Assembly: GCF_017744015.1 (NCBI RefSeq)
Contig: NZ_JAGHRA010000016.1
Span: 41,168 to 105,167, forward strand
Length of the DNA: 64,000 bases
Source: Paracoccus sp. R12_2
GTDB taxonomy: Bacteria > Pseudomonadota > Alphaproteobacteria > Rhodobacterales > Rhodobacteraceae
Direction: 5' to 3'
Below the pieces are notes generated by a model. It was given only the letters and a program-made list of their open reading frames with translations. It had not been told where the DNA came from and did no database searches. Each line of letters starts with the position of its first letter. Position 1 is the stretch's first letter. Below are positions 40,471 through 50,414 of this stretch, piece by piece. A program made the translations under genes and the position numbers.

Positions 40471-40953
40471 ATGATGCAACAGACAGCTGACATCCGCATC
40501 GCGACCGAAAGCCCGCTCAGCACCGATCTGGCGCTGCTGTTTCAGCGACATGTCGAAGCGATGCACGCCGACACGCCGCCTGAATCGATCCACATGATGC
40601 CGCGCGAGGCATTGTTGTCACCTGCGATCGACTTCTTCGTGCTGCGCCGCGCGGGGGTTCCTGTCGCCATGGGGGCATTGAAGCGTTTCGGCGACGCGGA
40701 CGGCGAACTGAAATCCATGCATGTCCTTGCGGAACAGCGCGGCCAAGGTCTGTCGCGGCGCATGCTGGACCATATGATCGAACATGCGCTTGCCGCAGGG
40801 CTGCGGCGTCTGTTCCTCGAGACCGGAGCGCAGGCAAGCTTTCGCGCGGCACGCGGGTTGTATGAACGGGCCGGGTTCACCGACTGCCCGCCCTTCGGTT
40901 CCTATCGCCCCGATCCGAACAGCGTCTTCATGCGACTGGATCTGATCGCGTGA
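40471..40953 (+). CDS. GNAT family N-acetyltransferase
   Basis: A 160-residue acetyl-CoA-dependent acetyltransferase. Acetyl-CoA pyrophosphate-binding motif A is clear: LKSMHVLAEQRGQGLSRRML. The C-terminal part has LFLETGAQASFRAARGLYERAGFTDCPPFGSY, a block typical of PsiE/PhnO-like small GNATs. Two adjacent ATGs (40471, 40474) follow a GGGGGAA ribosome-binding site; the first is used. The substrate is unknown. Confidence 0.88.
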   Translation: MMQQTADIRIATESPLSTDLALLFQRHVEAMHADTPPESIHMMPREALLSPAIDFFVLRRAGVPVAMGALKRFGDADGELKSMHVLAEQRGQGLSRRMLDHMIEHALAAGLRRLFLETGAQASFRAARGLYERAGFTDCPPFGSYRPDPNSVFMRLDLIA

Positions 40954-41002
40954 CCAGGCGGTGCCTGACCGCCGGGAAATCCCCGACGATCAGGCGTTCT
41001 GT

Positions 41003-42181
41003 TCAGGTCATCGCGGCTTTCAGCGCCTCGGCCTTGTCGGTCTTTTCCCAGCTGAAGGCGGTGGCGCCAGCCAGCGCATAAGGCTCTCGACCGAAATGGC
41101 CATAGCTGGCAGTCGGGCGATAGATCGGGTGCAGCAGGTCCAGATCGCGGATGATCGCAAAGGGGCGCAGGTCGAACACCTCGCGCACCGCCGCGACGAT
41201 CTTCTCGTGCGGGACCGTTTCGGTCCCGAAGGTGTTGAGGCTGATCGAGGTGGGTTGCGCCTCGCCGATGGCATAGCTGACCTGAATTTCGCATCGGCTT
41301 GCCAGACCTGCCGCCACGATGTTCTTGGCGACCCACCGCCCGGCATAGGCGGCCGAGCGGTCCACCTTGCTGGGATCCTTGCCCGAAAACGCACCGCCGC
41401 CATGACGGGCCATGCCGCCATAGCTGTCGACGATGATCTTGCGCCCGGTCAGCCCGCAATCGCCCACCGGCCCGCCGATCACGAACTTGCCGGTCGGGTT
41501 GATGAAATACTTGGTCTCGGCCGACAGCCATTCGGCAGGCAGGACCGGCTTGATGATTTCCTCGATCACGGCTTCGCGCAGATCGGCCAGCGAGATTTCT
41601 GGATTGTGCTGCGTGGACAGAACCACCGCGTCGATCGCTTCGGGACGTCCATCGGCGCCATAGCGCAGGGTGACCTGCGACTTGGCGTCGGGACGCAGCC
41701 AGTCCAGCGTGCCATCACGGCGGACCTTCGACTGCCGTTCCACCAGCCGGTGTGCATAGGTGATGGGCGCAGGCATCAGAACGTCGGTCTCGTCGCTGGC
41801 ATAGCCGAACATCAGGCCCTGATCGCCCGCGCCCTGTTCCTCCAGGTTTTCGCGGTCGACGCCCTGATTGATCTCTGGCGACTGCTTGCCGATGATGTTG
41901 ATGACCGAACAGGTCGCGCCGTCGAATCCGACATCGGACGAGGTGTATCCGATGTCGTTGATGACGCCGCGCACGATCGATTCCAGATCGACCCAGGCAT
42001 TGGTCGAGATCTCGCCCGAGATGATCGCGACACCGGTCTTGACCATGGTTTCGCAGGCGACGCGGGCGCGCGGATCCTCGGCCAGGATCGAATCAAGGAT
42101 CGCATCGCTGATCTGGTCAGCGATCTTGTCGGGATGGCCCTCGGACACGGATTCCGAGGTGAACAGTGAATATTCGGTCAT
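41003..42181 (-). CDS. metK: S-adenosylmethionine synthetase
   Basis: Makes SAM from methionine and ATP. It has 392 residues: N-terminal [21 protein letters not shown], the ATP-binding [12 protein letters not shown], and the P-loop-like [19 protein letters not shown]. It lies 3 bp downstream of ahcY, so it is expressed from the ahcY promoter. No SAM-responsive leader can lie directly in front of it because there is no space; any riboswitch would have to precede ahcY. Confidence 0.98.
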   Translation of the reverse strand: MTEYSLFTSESVSEGHPDKIADQISDAILDSILAEDPRARVACETMVKTGVAIISGEISTNAWVDLESIVRGVINDIGYTSSDVGFDGATCSVINIIGKQSPEINQGVDRENLEEQGAGDQGLMFGYASDETDVLMPAPITYAHRLVERQSKVRRDGTLDWLRPDAKSQVTLRYGADGRPEAIDAVVLSTQHNPEISLADLREAVIEEIIKPVLPAEWLSAETKYFINPTGKFVIGGPVGDCGLTGRKIIVDSYGGMARHGGGAFSGKDPSKVDRSAAYAGRWVAKNIVAAGLASRCEIQVSYAIGEAQPTSISLNTFGTETVPHEKIVAAVREVFDLRPFAIIRDLDLLHPIYRPTASYGHFGREPYALAGATAFSWEKTDKAEALKAAMT

Positions 42182-42184
42182 GGA

Positions 42185-43576
42185 TCAATACCGGTAATGG
42201 TCGGACTTGAAGGGGCCTTCGGGCGTCACGCCGATATAGTCGGCCTGTTCGCGCGACAGTTGTGTCAGCCTGACCCCGATCTTGTCCAGATGCAGGCGGG
42301 CGACCTTTTCATCCAGCGCCTTCGGCAGGATATAGACGCCGGGCTGGTATTCATCGCCTTTGGTCCACAACTCGATCTGGGCCAGGACCTGATTGGTGAA
42401 GCTGGCCGACATCACGAAGGACGGGTGACCCGTCGCATTCCCCAGGTTCAGCAGGCGGCCCTGCGACAGCAGGATGATCCGATTGCCCGAGGGCATCTGG
42501 ATCATGTCCACCTGATCCTTGACGTTGGTCCATTTGTGGTTCTTCAGCGCGGCGACCTGAATTTCATTGTCGAAATGGCCGATATTCCCGACGATCGCCA
42601 TGTCCTTCATGGCGCGCATGTGTTCCAGCCGGATCACGTCCTTGTTGCCGGTGGTGGTGATGAAGATATCTGCGCTGTCGGCGACGTCTTCCAGCGTTAC
42701 CACCTCGAATCCGTCCATCGCGGCCTGCAGGGCGCAGATCGGATCGACCTCGGTGACCTTGACGCGGGCACCGGCGCCGCTCAGGGACGCGGCACTGCCC
42801 TTGCCGACGTCGCCATAGCCGCAGACGACCGCCACCTTGCCGGCCATCATCACATCGGTGGCGCGGCGAATACCATCGACCAACGATTCCTTGCAGCCAT
42901 ACTTGTTGTCGAATTTCGACTTGGTGACGCTGTCGTTCACGTTGATCGCGGGGAAGGGCAGCAGCCCCTTGCGGTGCAGATCATAAAGGCGGTGAACGCC
43001 GGTGGTGGTTTCCTCGCTGACGCCCTTGATCGCGTCGCGCTGCGCGGTGAACCAGCCGGGGCTTGCGGCCAGCCGCTTGCGGATCTGCGCAAACAGCGCC
43101 TCTTCCTCTTCGCTGGTGGGCGTTGCGATCAGGTCGGTTTCACCCGCCTCGACCCGCGCACCCAGCAGGATATACAGCGTCGCGTCACCGCCATCGTCGA
43201 GGATCATGTTCGCGTGGCCATCCGCAAACTGGAAGATCTGGTCGGTATAGGACCAGTATTCCTCAAGCGTTTCGCCCTTGATCGCGAAAACGGGCACCCC
43301 GCTTGCGGCGATTGCGGCGGCGGCATGATCCTGGGTCGAATAGATGTTGCACGATGCCCAACGCACCTCGGCACCCAGCGCGGTCAACGTCTCGATCAGC
43401 ACGGCGGTCTGCACGGTCATGTGCAGGCTGCCCGCGATGCGCGCCCCGGCAAGGGGTTTCGCCGCGCCGTATTCGGCGCGCAACGCCATCAGGCCGGGCA
43501 TCTCGGTTTCTGCGATGTCCAGTTCCTTGCGGCCATACTGGGCAAGTTCGATGTCTCGGATGATGTAGTCGGTCAC
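42185..43576 (-). CDS. ahcY: Adenosylhomocysteinase
   Basis: Hydrolyses S-adenosylhomocysteine to adenosine and homocysteine, closing the methyl cycle with MetK. It has 463 residues from GTG 43576 ([20 protein letters not shown]). Signatures: [33 protein letters not shown] and the NAD-binding [14 protein letters not shown] longer start at 43618 would add 14 unrelated residues. GAAAGG lies upstream of the GTG. The leader contains two perfect hairpins but no sequence I recognise as the SAH riboswitch. Confidence 0.97.
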   Translation of the reverse strand: MTDYIIRDIELAQYGRKELDIAETEMPGLMALRAEYGAAKPLAGARIAGSLHMTVQTAVLIETLTALGAEVRWASCNIYSTQDHAAAAIAASGVPVFAIKGETLEEYWSYTDQIFQFADGHANMILDDGGDATLYILLGARVEAGETDLIATPTSEEEEALFAQIRKRLAASPGWFTAQRDAIKGVSEETTTGVHRLYDLHRKGLLPFPAINVNDSVTKSKFDNKYGCKESLVDGIRRATDVMMAGKVAVVCGYGDVGKGSAASLSGAGARVKVTEVDPICALQAAMDGFEVVTLEDVADSADIFITTTGNKDVIRLEHMRAMKDMAIVGNIGHFDNEIQVAALKNHKWTNVKDQVDMIQMPSGNRIILLSQGRLLNLGNATGHPSFVMSASFTNQVLAQIELWTKGDEYQPGVYILPKALDEKVARLHLDKIGVRLTQLSREQADYIGVTPEGPFKSDHYRY

Positions 43577-43681
43577 GGGATTCCGGCCTTTCGTCGGTCT
43601 GCGGTCAGGCCCGGTCATAGCGGAAGGCGCTGCGGACGAAAAGTCGGATCAGGCGGAGGGCAGTGGTTCAGGGAATGTTAA

Positions 43682-43742
43682 GGCTGCGGCAGAACCCCAG
43701 ATCTGCCGCAGCCCGGAAAGAGGCGAAGTGCTGCCTCTTTCC
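43682..43742. repeat. Two adjacent perfect hairpins upstream of ahcY
   Basis: Inverted repeat 1: GGCTGCGGCAGA (43682-43693) with TCTGCCGCAGCC (43702-43713), 12-bp stem and 8-nt loop. Inverted repeat 2: GGAAAGAGGC (43715-43724) with GCCTCTTTCC (43733-43742), 10-bp stem and 8-nt loop. One base separates them. Neither is followed by a clear T-run on either strand, so they are not classic terminators. They lie between the end of the tetR-type gene and ahcY. Confidence 0.75.
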
Positions 43743-43838
43743 AACCCGTTTCGCGGCAGTTCGGTCTTTTCCGTCGCGTGTCAGTCCGTACAAATGTTTG
43801 CAGTCGGTGTCAGGTGGCCGGTTCCCCTGGAGAATAGA

Positions 43839-44543
43839 TCAGGGCGCCGTGCTGCGGCGCAGAGAGCCGCGCGCAAACCTGCGCACGAAATCCCGCATGG
43901 CAAGCTTTGCGGATTCAAGCGGCGGCATGTCCGGATACCATTCGCCCATCCGCTGATCGACGACCATCCGGGCAAGGCCATAGGCAAAGCTGCGCGACGA
44001 CAGCACCATCAGCGCAATATTTTCGTCCTGAGGCAAATTTCCCGCTTCCTGTGCGCGCTCCAGCATCCGCGTCATCAATTCGGAAAGTGAATTCAGGTAG
44101 CGGCGCAGTTGCGGCGTGCCCAGAGTGTCAAGAAGCTGCTGATCAGACATCAGCCGGAAATGGACCGGATAGGTCTGGGCCCATTCCAGATACGCGTCGC
44201 CAAGCGCGCAGAATTGTGCGACGGCGTCGTCGGGGTCGACACGAACCACGGCCTTGGTGCAGTTGTCCATCAACCGGACAAGCGCCTGTTCGGCGGCTGC
44301 GATCAGCACGGCCTGCGGGTCGGGAAATATCTCTCTGATCTCATCAACCGGCCTGTCCAGCCTGGCTGCGATCTCATCCAGTTGTGGTCGTACCGCCTGA
44401 TAATCCTGCAACAGATCCAGCGCGACGGCGATCGATCGACCGTGCAGTCCGCCGGTTTCGATTGCGGGGCGTCGCCTTACCATCGCCGCAACCGGTTCTG
44501 CGATGTGTTGAATGTCGGATTTGGACGGAATGCCCATAGACAT
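43839..44543 (-). CDS. TetR-like transcriptional regulator
   Basis: A 234-residue protein. A TetR-type helix-turn-helix is recognisable though divergent (LDEIAARLDRPVDEIREIFPDPQAVLIAAAEQAL, about 55-88). The C-terminal ligand domain resembles the TetR_C_33/WHG type (DAYLEWAQTYPVHFRLMSD). AGGAAAGGAC precedes ATG 44543. Its neighbours do not reveal the effector. The 355-bp region in front of it must hold the promoter. Confidence 0.8.
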   Translation of the reverse strand: MSMGIPSKSDIQHIAEPVAAMVRRRPAIETGGLHGRSIAVALDLLQDYQAVRPQLDEIAARLDRPVDEIREIFPDPQAVLIAAAEQALVRLMDNCTKAVVRVDPDDAVAQFCALGDAYLEWAQTYPVHFRLMSDQQLLDTLGTPQLRRYLNSLSELMTRMLERAQEAGNLPQDENIALMVLSSRSFAYGLARMVVDQRMGEWYPDMPPLESAKLAMRDFVRRFARGSLRRSTAP

Positions 44544-44898
44544 GCGATGTCCTTTCCTGCTGGTCCGGGGTGCCGCGTCATGGATCTGGCGATTGCCGGA
44601 CCTGGCGCGCGCACCAGCGGTCGGACGGAGTTTGGTTCGGAGATATATCCGGCGCCATTACGCTGGAAAAATACCGCTATGTCCGCGACGACATTGGAAA
44701 ATGTCGTTGCAGGCAAATCGTGGCGGGATCTGCCAGTCTGTCGGGCCATTGCGATGCGTCTCCGACCTCTAAGACGATCAGTCTAGCACAGCATTGTGAA
44801 GAAGCGAACCAAGACAAATCGTCAGGTTCGCCTCGAATTCAGCCGAATTGCGTCAATTTTTCTTTTGTTTCTGGAAGGCGATTCGGCCTGGCCGGTCG
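44544..44898. other. Intergenic region upstream of the tetR-like gene
   Basis: 355 bp between the end of typA and the start of the tetR-like gene, visibly less GC-rich than its surroundings. It contains an inverted repeat GCGAACC...GGTTCGC near 44805-44832 and a T-rich run (TTTTTCTTTTGTTT) at about 44854-44870. A 35-codon frame at 44679-44786 has no convincing ribosome-binding site. No gene is called. Confidence 0.4.
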
Positions 44899-46719
44899 TC
44901 AGCCTTCCGCGCGCGACTGCCGCTTGCGTTCATGCGGATCCAGATACCGCTTGCGCAGCCGGATGTTCTTCGGCGTGACCTCGACCAATTCATCGTCGTT
45001 GATATAGGCGATCGCCTCTTCCAGCGACAGGCGGACCGGGGGCGTCAGGCGGACGGCCTCGTCCGTGCCCGAGGCGCGGACGTTGGTCAGCTGCTTGCCC
45101 TTAAGCGGGTTCACTTCCAAGTCGTTGTCGCGGCTGTGTTCACCGATGATCATGCCTTGGTACAGTTCCTCCTGCGCGCCGATGAAAAACTTGCCGCGAT
45201 CTTCCAGCTTCCACAGCGCATAGGACACCGAAACGCCGTTTTCCATGCTGATCAGCACGCCCTGGCGGCGTCCCTGGATCGAGCCCTTGTGCGGGGCCCA
45301 ACTGTGGAAGATGCGGTTCAGGACGCCATTGCCGCGCGTGTCGGTCATGAATTCGCCCTGATAACCGATCAGACCGCGCGAGGGCACATGGGCCACGATT
45401 CGGGTCTTGCCGACACCTGCCGGACGCATCTCGACCAGGTCGCCGCGGCGTTCGCCGGTCAGCTTTTCGATGACGACGCCGGTATATTCGTCATCGACAT
45501 CGATGATGGCTTCCTCGATCGGCTCAAGGCGGACGCCGTCCTCTTCGCGGAAGATGACGCGCGGACGGCTGATGGACAGCTCGAAGCCTTCGCGGCGCAT
45601 GTTCTCGATCAGGACGCCCATCTGCAGTTCGCCACGACCCGAGACGACGAAGGCATCACCACCGGGCGTGTCTTCGACCTTGATCGCGACATTGACCTCG
45701 GCTTCCTTCATCAGCCGTTCACGAATGACGCGTGACTGGACCTTCTTGCCTTCCCTGCCGGCAAGGGGGCTGTCGTTGATGCCGAAGGTGACGCTGATGG
45801 TCGGGGGATCGATCGGCTGCGAGGGCAGGGCGGTTTCCACCTCGGGGGCGCACAGCGTGTCGGCGACGGTCGCCTTGGCCATGCCTGCGATGGTGACGAT
45901 GTCGCCGGCCTCGGCCAGGTCGATGGGGGTCTGGGTCAGGCCGCGGAAAGCCAGGATCTTGTTGATGCGGAACTGCTCGATACGCTCGCCGTCGCGCGAC
46001 AGCGCCTTCAGCGTGTCACCGGCGCGGGCGGTGCCGGCCTCGACGCGGCCGGTCAGCAGGCGGCCCAGGAAGTTGTCGGCGCCAAGCGTGGTCGCCAGCA
46101 TCTGGAAGGGCTCGTCAGCGCGGCTGATCTGCTTGGGGGGATCGACATGCTTCAGGATCAGGTCGAACAGCGCCGACATGTCCTTGCGCTCGCCGTCCAG
46201 CGTCTCGTCGGCCCAGCCACCGATGCCCGAGGCATAGACATGCGGAAAATCCAGCTGGTCGTCAGTCGCACCAAGATTGGCGAAAAGGTCGAAAACATCG
46301 TTCAGCGCGTGGTCAGGTTCGGCGGCGGGCTTGTCCACCTTGTTCAGCACAACGATGGGACGCAGCCCCAGCGCCAGCGCCTTCGAAGTCACGAACTTGG
46401 TCTGCGGCATCGGGCCTTCGGCGGCATCGACCAGCAGGCAGACGCCATCGACCATCGACAGGATGCGTTCGACCTCGCCGCCGAAATCGGCGTGGCCGGG
46501 CGTGTCGACGATGTTGATGCGCGTGCCCTTCCATTCGACCGAGGTCGCCTTGGCAAGAATGGTGATGCCGCGTTCCCGTTCGATGTCGTTGCTGTCCATC
46601 GCGCGTTCGGCCACGGCCTGATTTTCGCGGAAGGAACCGGACTGCTTCAGCAGCTGGTCCACAAGCGTCGTCTTGCCGTGGTCGACATGGGCGATGATGG
46701 CGATGTTGCGGATATCCAT
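44899..46719 (-). CDS. typA: Translational GTPase TypA/BipA
   Basis: Ribosome-binding GTPase related to EF-G/LepA, needed for ribosome assembly and growth under stress or cold. It has 606 residues: G1 HVDHGKTTL, switch region [14 protein letters not shown]3 DTPGHADF, G4 NKVDKP. The TypA-specific C-terminal domain ([22 protein letters not shown]) is complete. ATG 46719 ([18 protein letters not shown]) gives the usual short N-terminus; a longer reading adds 25 residues with no match. Confidence 0.97.
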   Translation of the reverse strand: MDIRNIAIIAHVDHGKTTLVDQLLKQSGSFRENQAVAERAMDSNDIERERGITILAKATSVEWKGTRINIVDTPGHADFGGEVERILSMVDGVCLLVDAAEGPMPQTKFVTSKALALGLRPIVVLNKVDKPAAEPDHALNDVFDLFANLGATDDQLDFPHVYASGIGGWADETLDGERKDMSALFDLILKHVDPPKQISRADEPFQMLATTLGADNFLGRLLTGRVEAGTARAGDTLKALSRDGERIEQFRINKILAFRGLTQTPIDLAEAGDIVTIAGMAKATVADTLCAPEVETALPSQPIDPPTISVTFGINDSPLAGREGKKVQSRVIRERLMKEAEVNVAIKVEDTPGGDAFVVSGRGELQMGVLIENMRREGFELSISRPRVIFREEDGVRLEPIEEAIIDVDDEYTGVVIEKLTGERRGDLVEMRPAGVGKTRIVAHVPSRGLIGYQGEFMTDTRGNGVLNRIFHSWAPHKGSIQGRRQGVLISMENGVSVSYALWKLEDRGKFFIGAQEELYQGMIIGEHSRDNDLEVNPLKGKQLTNVRASGTDEAVRLTPPVRLSLEEAIAYINDDELVEVTPKNIRLRKRYLDPHERKRQSRAEG

Positions 46720-46830
46720 GGAAGCCTTCCGTTCAAGTCGCGGCTGCCCTAGCGAAACGCGGGCCAAAAGGCCAGACGCAATCGCGTAGGTCACTGCGTC
46801 ATCGGGTGATACCGGCGCGCGATCCGGGGC

Positions 46831-47754
46831 TCAGCGTCCGCCGAAAACCGACCAGCCCATGTGCTGGGCAAGCTTTTCCGCCGCCAGGGTCGCCATCTTC
46901 GAGTTGCCATAGGCATTCAAGCCAGGTGACCAGATCGCGACCGAGGCCTGGCCTGGCGCGATCAGCAGGATGCCGCCGCCAACGCCCGACTTGCCAGGCA
47001 GGCCGACACGGAACGCGAAATCGCCGGAGCCGTCGTAATGCCCGCACAGCATCATCAGCGCGTTCAATCGCCGCGCCTTCGCGGGCGAGATGATCGATGG
47101 TGCGCCGGGCAGCCCGGCGATGGCGCGTCCTGCGCGGGCCAGTTGCACGCATGTCATCTCGATGGCGCATTGGTGGATATAGGTCCCAAGCGCCAATTCG
47201 GGCGGATTCTTGAGATTGCCAAACGATTTGAGGTAATTGGCCAAGACTGCGTTGCGCCATCCGGTTTCCGTCTCGGATCGCGCCACTGTCTTGTCGATAT
47301 GGATGTCGTCGTCGTCGGCTGCGGCGCGAACGAAGTTCACGATCTCGGACAAGGTGTCCTTGGGGCTGCGCCCGGTCAGAAGCTCGTCGGTGGTGACGAT
47401 TGCGCCCGCATTGATGAAGGGATTGCGGGGACGGCCCTGTTCGCGTTCCAGCAGCAGAATGGAATCGAATCGCGCGCCGGACGATTCCCGTCCGACGCGC
47501 GTCCAGATCTGTTCGCCGATGCGTCCCAGAACGCAGGCCAGCGAAAACACCTTTGAAATCGACTGGATCGAGAAGCGCCGTTCCGCGTCGCCCGCGGTGA
47601 CGATCGTGCCGTCCGCAAGTGCCACGGCGATGCCGAACTGCGCCGGATCGATTCGGGCAAGTTCGGGAATATAGTCCGCAGGCTTGCCCCAATCGCCCTC
47701 TGCACGAATCTCGCCATCGAGGCGTGTCAGAAATTCTTCAAGGTCTGTGTTCAT
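46831..47754 (-). CDS. glsA: Glutaminase
   Basis: Hydrolyses glutamine to glutamate and ammonia using a beta-lactamase-like fold. It has 307 residues: the catalytic Ser-x-x-Lys pair is S65 and K68 in FSIQSISKVF, with PFINAGAIVTTDEL and the C-terminal GLPGKSGVGGGI, where the glycine-rich strand borders the active site. It is a stand-alone gene whose stop lies 111 bp from the typA start. Confidence 0.96.
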   Translation of the reverse strand: MNTDLEEFLTRLDGEIRAEGDWGKPADYIPELARIDPAQFGIAVALADGTIVTAGDAERRFSIQSISKVFSLACVLGRIGEQIWTRVGRESSGARFDSILLLEREQGRPRNPFINAGAIVTTDELLTGRSPKDTLSEIVNFVRAAADDDDIHIDKTVARSETETGWRNAVLANYLKSFGNLKNPPELALGTYIHQCAIEMTCVQLARAGRAIAGLPGAPSIISPAKARRLNALMMLCGHYDGSGDFAFRVGLPGKSGVGGGILLIAPGQASVAIWSPGLNAYGNSKMATLAAEKLAQHMGWSVFGGR

Positions 47755-47842
47755 CCGCCCGAGCCCGCCACCGTTTCGCGGGCATCTGGCTAGACTGATT
47801 TCATCGTCAAGTCACGCGGCAACGCACCGCCGACACAAACGG

Positions 47843-47917
47843 TCAGCGCAGTCCGAGGAACGACAGGATGAACAGCACGATGACGATCAGGCCGACGATA
47901 TAGATGATGGAATTCAT
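47843..47917 (-). CDS. 24-residue single-pass membrane micropeptide
   Basis: ATG at 47917-47915 followed by 24 codons and TGA. The peptide starts MNSIIYIVGL and ends SFLGLR; nearly all residues between are Ile, Val, Leu or Phe, so it is one transmembrane helix with a polar Asn-Ser start and a C-terminal Arg. A strong ribosome-binding site (AAGGAGA) sits about 7 bp upstream. It is isolated between glsA and the hydroxypyruvate-isomerase-like gene. I recall similar tiny frames in Rhodobacteraceae genomes, but function is unknown. Confidence 0.7.
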   Translation of the reverse strand: MNSIIYIVGLIVIVLFILSFLGLR

Positions 47918-48022
47918 GTGGTATTCTCCTTGTTGGTAACATCCGACCGCAAGGGCCAAATTTGCTGACTTGTTAACGATTGGCCCCGCCTTGGGTTCCC
48001 GCTGCATGCCAAGGTTGGGGCT

Positions 48023-48778
48023 TCAATCCCGCGGCAGCCATGCCAGACCGTGTTCGGTATGCCGGGTTGGATTGTACTCTGCGCTGACCCAGCCGCGATA
48101 GCCCGACTGGTCCAGCGCCGCGAAGAACGCCGGATAGTCGATCTGTCCGTCCTGCGGCTCGTGCCGGCCGGGATAGCCTGCAATCTGCACATGCCGGGCA
48201 TGTGAAGCCACCCGTTGCCAGGTGCCGATCACGTCGCCGGTGATGATCTGCGCGTGATAGGCATCGAACTGCAGGCCCAGATTGGCGGCGCCGACCTCGG
48301 CGATGATCCGGGAGGCAAGGTCGAAATCCGACAGGTAATAGCCGGGCATGTCGGTTCTGTTGATCGGTTCGATTGTTAGGCTGGCATGGGGCGCGCGCTT
48401 GGTGGCCCAACGCAGGTTCTCAAGGAATGTCGCGTGTGCCTTTTGTCCCTCGGCGACGCCTGCCATGACATGGATGTGCCGCGCCCTGAGAGCCTGGGCA
48501 AAGCGCAGCGCCCGGTCGAAATCGTGACGGAACCGGTCCTCGCGTCCGGGTTCGGCGGCAAAGCCCCGCGGGCCGCCCGCCCAGTTCGGCGGCGGCGTGT
48601 TGATCAGCACGATCTCAAGCCCCGCCGAGATCGCGGCGCGCGACAGATCGCGTGCCGGGATGTCATATGGAAACAGGATCTCGGCGCCCTGGAACCCGGC
48701 GTCGGCGGCCGCCGCAAAGCGATCCTGCATCGGCAGTTCCGTGAACAGCATCGTCAGGTTGGCGGCAAAGCGCGGCAT
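48023..48778 (-). CDS. Hydroxypyruvate isomerase family protein (sugar phosphate isomerase/epimerase TIM barrel)
   Basis: A 251-residue AP-endonuclease-2-like TIM barrel. Family markers are FAANLTMLFTELPMQDRF at the N-terminus, the metal-site glutamate in LTIEPINRTDMPGYYL, QFDAYHAQI, and the C-terminal glutamate in WVSAEYNP. This matches hydroxypyruvate isomerase (Hyi) and its OtnI relatives; no glyoxylate or tartronate genes are adjacent, so the substrate is not fixed. The end of the DUF1285 gene lies 8 bp upstream, suggesting co-transcription. Confidence 0.87.
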   Translation of the reverse strand: MPRFAANLTMLFTELPMQDRFAAAADAGFQGAEILFPYDIPARDLSRAAISAGLEIVLINTPPPNWAGGPRGFAAEPGREDRFRHDFDRALRFAQALRARHIHVMAGVAEGQKAHATFLENLRWATKRAPHASLTIEPINRTDMPGYYLSDFDLASRIIAEVGAANLGLQFDAYHAQIITGDVIGTWQRVASHARHVQIAGYPGRHEPQDGQIDYPAFFAALDQSGYRGWVSAEYNPTRHTEHGLAWLPRD

Positions 48779-48786
48779 CTTGGCTG

Positions 48787-49335
48787 TCAGACCTCCAGCG
48801 GAAAGAACTGGCCTTCGGACCGCACGCCCGCGCGTCCCCCGGCGTCGTCCTCGGCGGCCGCGGCCAGCCGATAGAACGTCTTGCGGTCGATCAGCGCCTC
48901 GAGGCCCGCGCGCACATGCACATAGGGGCGCGGCTCGGCACTGTCGCCGCGAATGATGATCGGATGTTCCGCGTCGGCCAGAACCTCATCGCCGACATTG
49001 GTCGTGAAGATGATCCGGTCGGGACCGATCTCGGCGTCGACGGCGACAAAGGGCGCGTCCTCGACCTGAATACCCACCTTCTCGACCGGGGTGACAAGGA
49101 AATACCGTCCGTCCTCGCGCTTGAGGATGGTCGAGAACAGCCGCACCATTGCCGGCCGTCCGATCGGCGTGCCCTGATAGAACCATGTCCCGTCGGCGCG
49201 GATCTGCATGTCCAGATCGCCGCAGAACGGCGGGTTCCACAGATGCACCGGCGGAAGCCCGCCATCGTTCGCAGCCTTGCTGGCGGCTTCGGCGATACCT
49301 TCGGCACTCACGTTATTGTCACTGTGATCGGCCAT
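48787..49335 (-). CDS. DUF1285 domain protein
   Basis: A 182-residue protein of unknown function, recognised by its family pattern: VHLWNPPFCGDLDMQIRADG, WFYQGTPIGRPAMVRLFSTILKRE, DGRYFLVTPVEKVGIQVEDAPF. ATG 49335 (MADHSDNN) starts it; a longer frame runs antisense into moxR and is rejected. It is divergent from moxR across 64 bp, so the two may share regulation. No membrane segment or catalytic motif is visible. Confidence 0.85.
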   Translation of the reverse strand: MADHSDNNVSAEGIAEAASKAANDGGLPPVHLWNPPFCGDLDMQIRADGTWFYQGTPIGRPAMVRLFSTILKREDGRYFLVTPVEKVGIQVEDAPFVAVDAEIGPDRIIFTTNVGDEVLADAEHPIIIRGDSAEPRPYVHVRAGLEALIDRKTFYRLAAAAEDDAGGRAGVRSEGQFFPLEV

Positions 49336-49399
49336 TCGATATGGTCGCTCCGTCCTGACTTCCCTATGCTCGGGTCTAAAGCAGCGGAAGGGCATTGTC

Positions 49400-50407
49400 A
49401 TGGCTTCGGATGAAATTCTGGTGCAGCAGGTCGAGGCGCTGGCCGAACGGCTGACCGACGCACGCGTCAGCGTCGAGAGGCGCTTTGTCGGGCAGCATGC
49501 GGTCGTCGAACAGGTGCTGGCGTCGATCCTCTCCGGGGGGCACGCGCTGCTGGTCGGCCAGCCCGGTCTGGGCAAGACGCTGCTGGTCGATGTGCTGGCC
49601 ACCGTGATGGGGCTTCACAGCCAGCGCATCCAGTTCACGCCCGACCTGATGCCCGCCGATATCCTTGGCTCGGAGGTGCTGGACGTGCTGCCCGACGGCA
49701 GCCGCGCCTTTCGCTTCATCGAGGGGCCGGTCTTCACCCAGCTACTGATGGCGGACGAGATCAACCGCGCCTCGCCCCGCACCCAGTCCGCGCTGCTGCA
49801 GGCGATGCAGGAACGCGAGGTCACGGTCAGCGGGCAGCACCGCCCCCTGGGACGCCCGTTCCACGTGCTGGCAACGCAGAACCCGATCGAGCAGGAAGGC
49901 ACCTATCCGCTGCCCGAAGCGCAGCTGGACCGGTTCCTGCTGCAGATCGACGTGGACTATCCCGACCGCGATACCGAACGCGACATCCTGCTGGCCACGA
50001 CCGGGATCGAGGAAGGCGCCGCCCACGCGGCCTTCGACCCCGAGGGATTGATCGCGGCGCAACGCCTGATCCGGCAGATGCCGGTCGGGGATGCGGTGGT
50101 CGAATCTATTCTTGATCTGGTGCGCGCCTTCCGGCCCGGCGCCGATGAGGCGGCGTCCTTCGTTGCCGATACGCTGGTCTGGGGGCCGGGCCCGCGCGCG
50201 GCGCAGGCGCTGATGCTGGTCACCCGTGCGCGCGCGGTGCTGAACGGCCGCTTTGCGCCGACGCTGGAGGATGTCGAGGCGATGGCCGCGCCGGTGCTGC
50301 GGCATCGCATGGCCTTGTCCTTTGCCGCCCGGGCGCGGGGCGAGACGGTCGATGACGTGATCGGCCGGGTGTCGGCCGACCGCTTTGGCAGCCAGCAGGC
50401 GGCATGA
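49400..50407 (+). CDS. MoxR-family AAA+ ATPase
   Basis: A 335-residue AAA+ chaperone of the MoxR family, thought to remodel or mature partner proteins together with DUF58 and vWA proteins. Walker A is GQPGLGKT (53-60); Walker B and following residues read LLMADEINRASPRTQSALLQAMQE; sensor 1 is LATQNPIEQEGTYPLPEAQLDRF. AAGGG lies upstream of ATG. It leads a four-gene run through 56244. Confidence 0.95.
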   Translation: MASDEILVQQVEALAERLTDARVSVERRFVGQHAVVEQVLASILSGGHALLVGQPGLGKTLLVDVLATVMGLHSQRIQFTPDLMPADILGSEVLDVLPDGSRAFRFIEGPVFTQLLMADEINRASPRTQSALLQAMQEREVTVSGQHRPLGRPFHVLATQNPIEQEGTYPLPEAQLDRFLLQIDVDYPDRDTERDILLATTGIEEGAAHAAFDPEGLIAAQRLIRQMPVGDAVVESILDLVRAFRPGADEAASFVADTLVWGPGPRAAQALMLVTRARAVLNGRFAPTLEDVEAMAAPVLRHRMALSFAARARGETVDDVIGRVSADRFGSQQAA

Positions 50408-50414
50408 GGCGATC

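Noticed and set aside
44679..44786. 35-codon frame (starts MSATTLENVVAGKSW) in the gap upstream of the tetR-like gene
   Set aside because: Only a distant GGA in front of the start, no hydrophobic or known pattern, and the gap must hold the tetR-like promoter. It could be real but evidence is too thin.
44998..45016. Palindrome AGGCGATCGCCT similar to the shared operator arms
   Set aside because: It lies within the typA coding sequence and lacks the 4-bp centre and flanking AT bases. Codon composition explains it.
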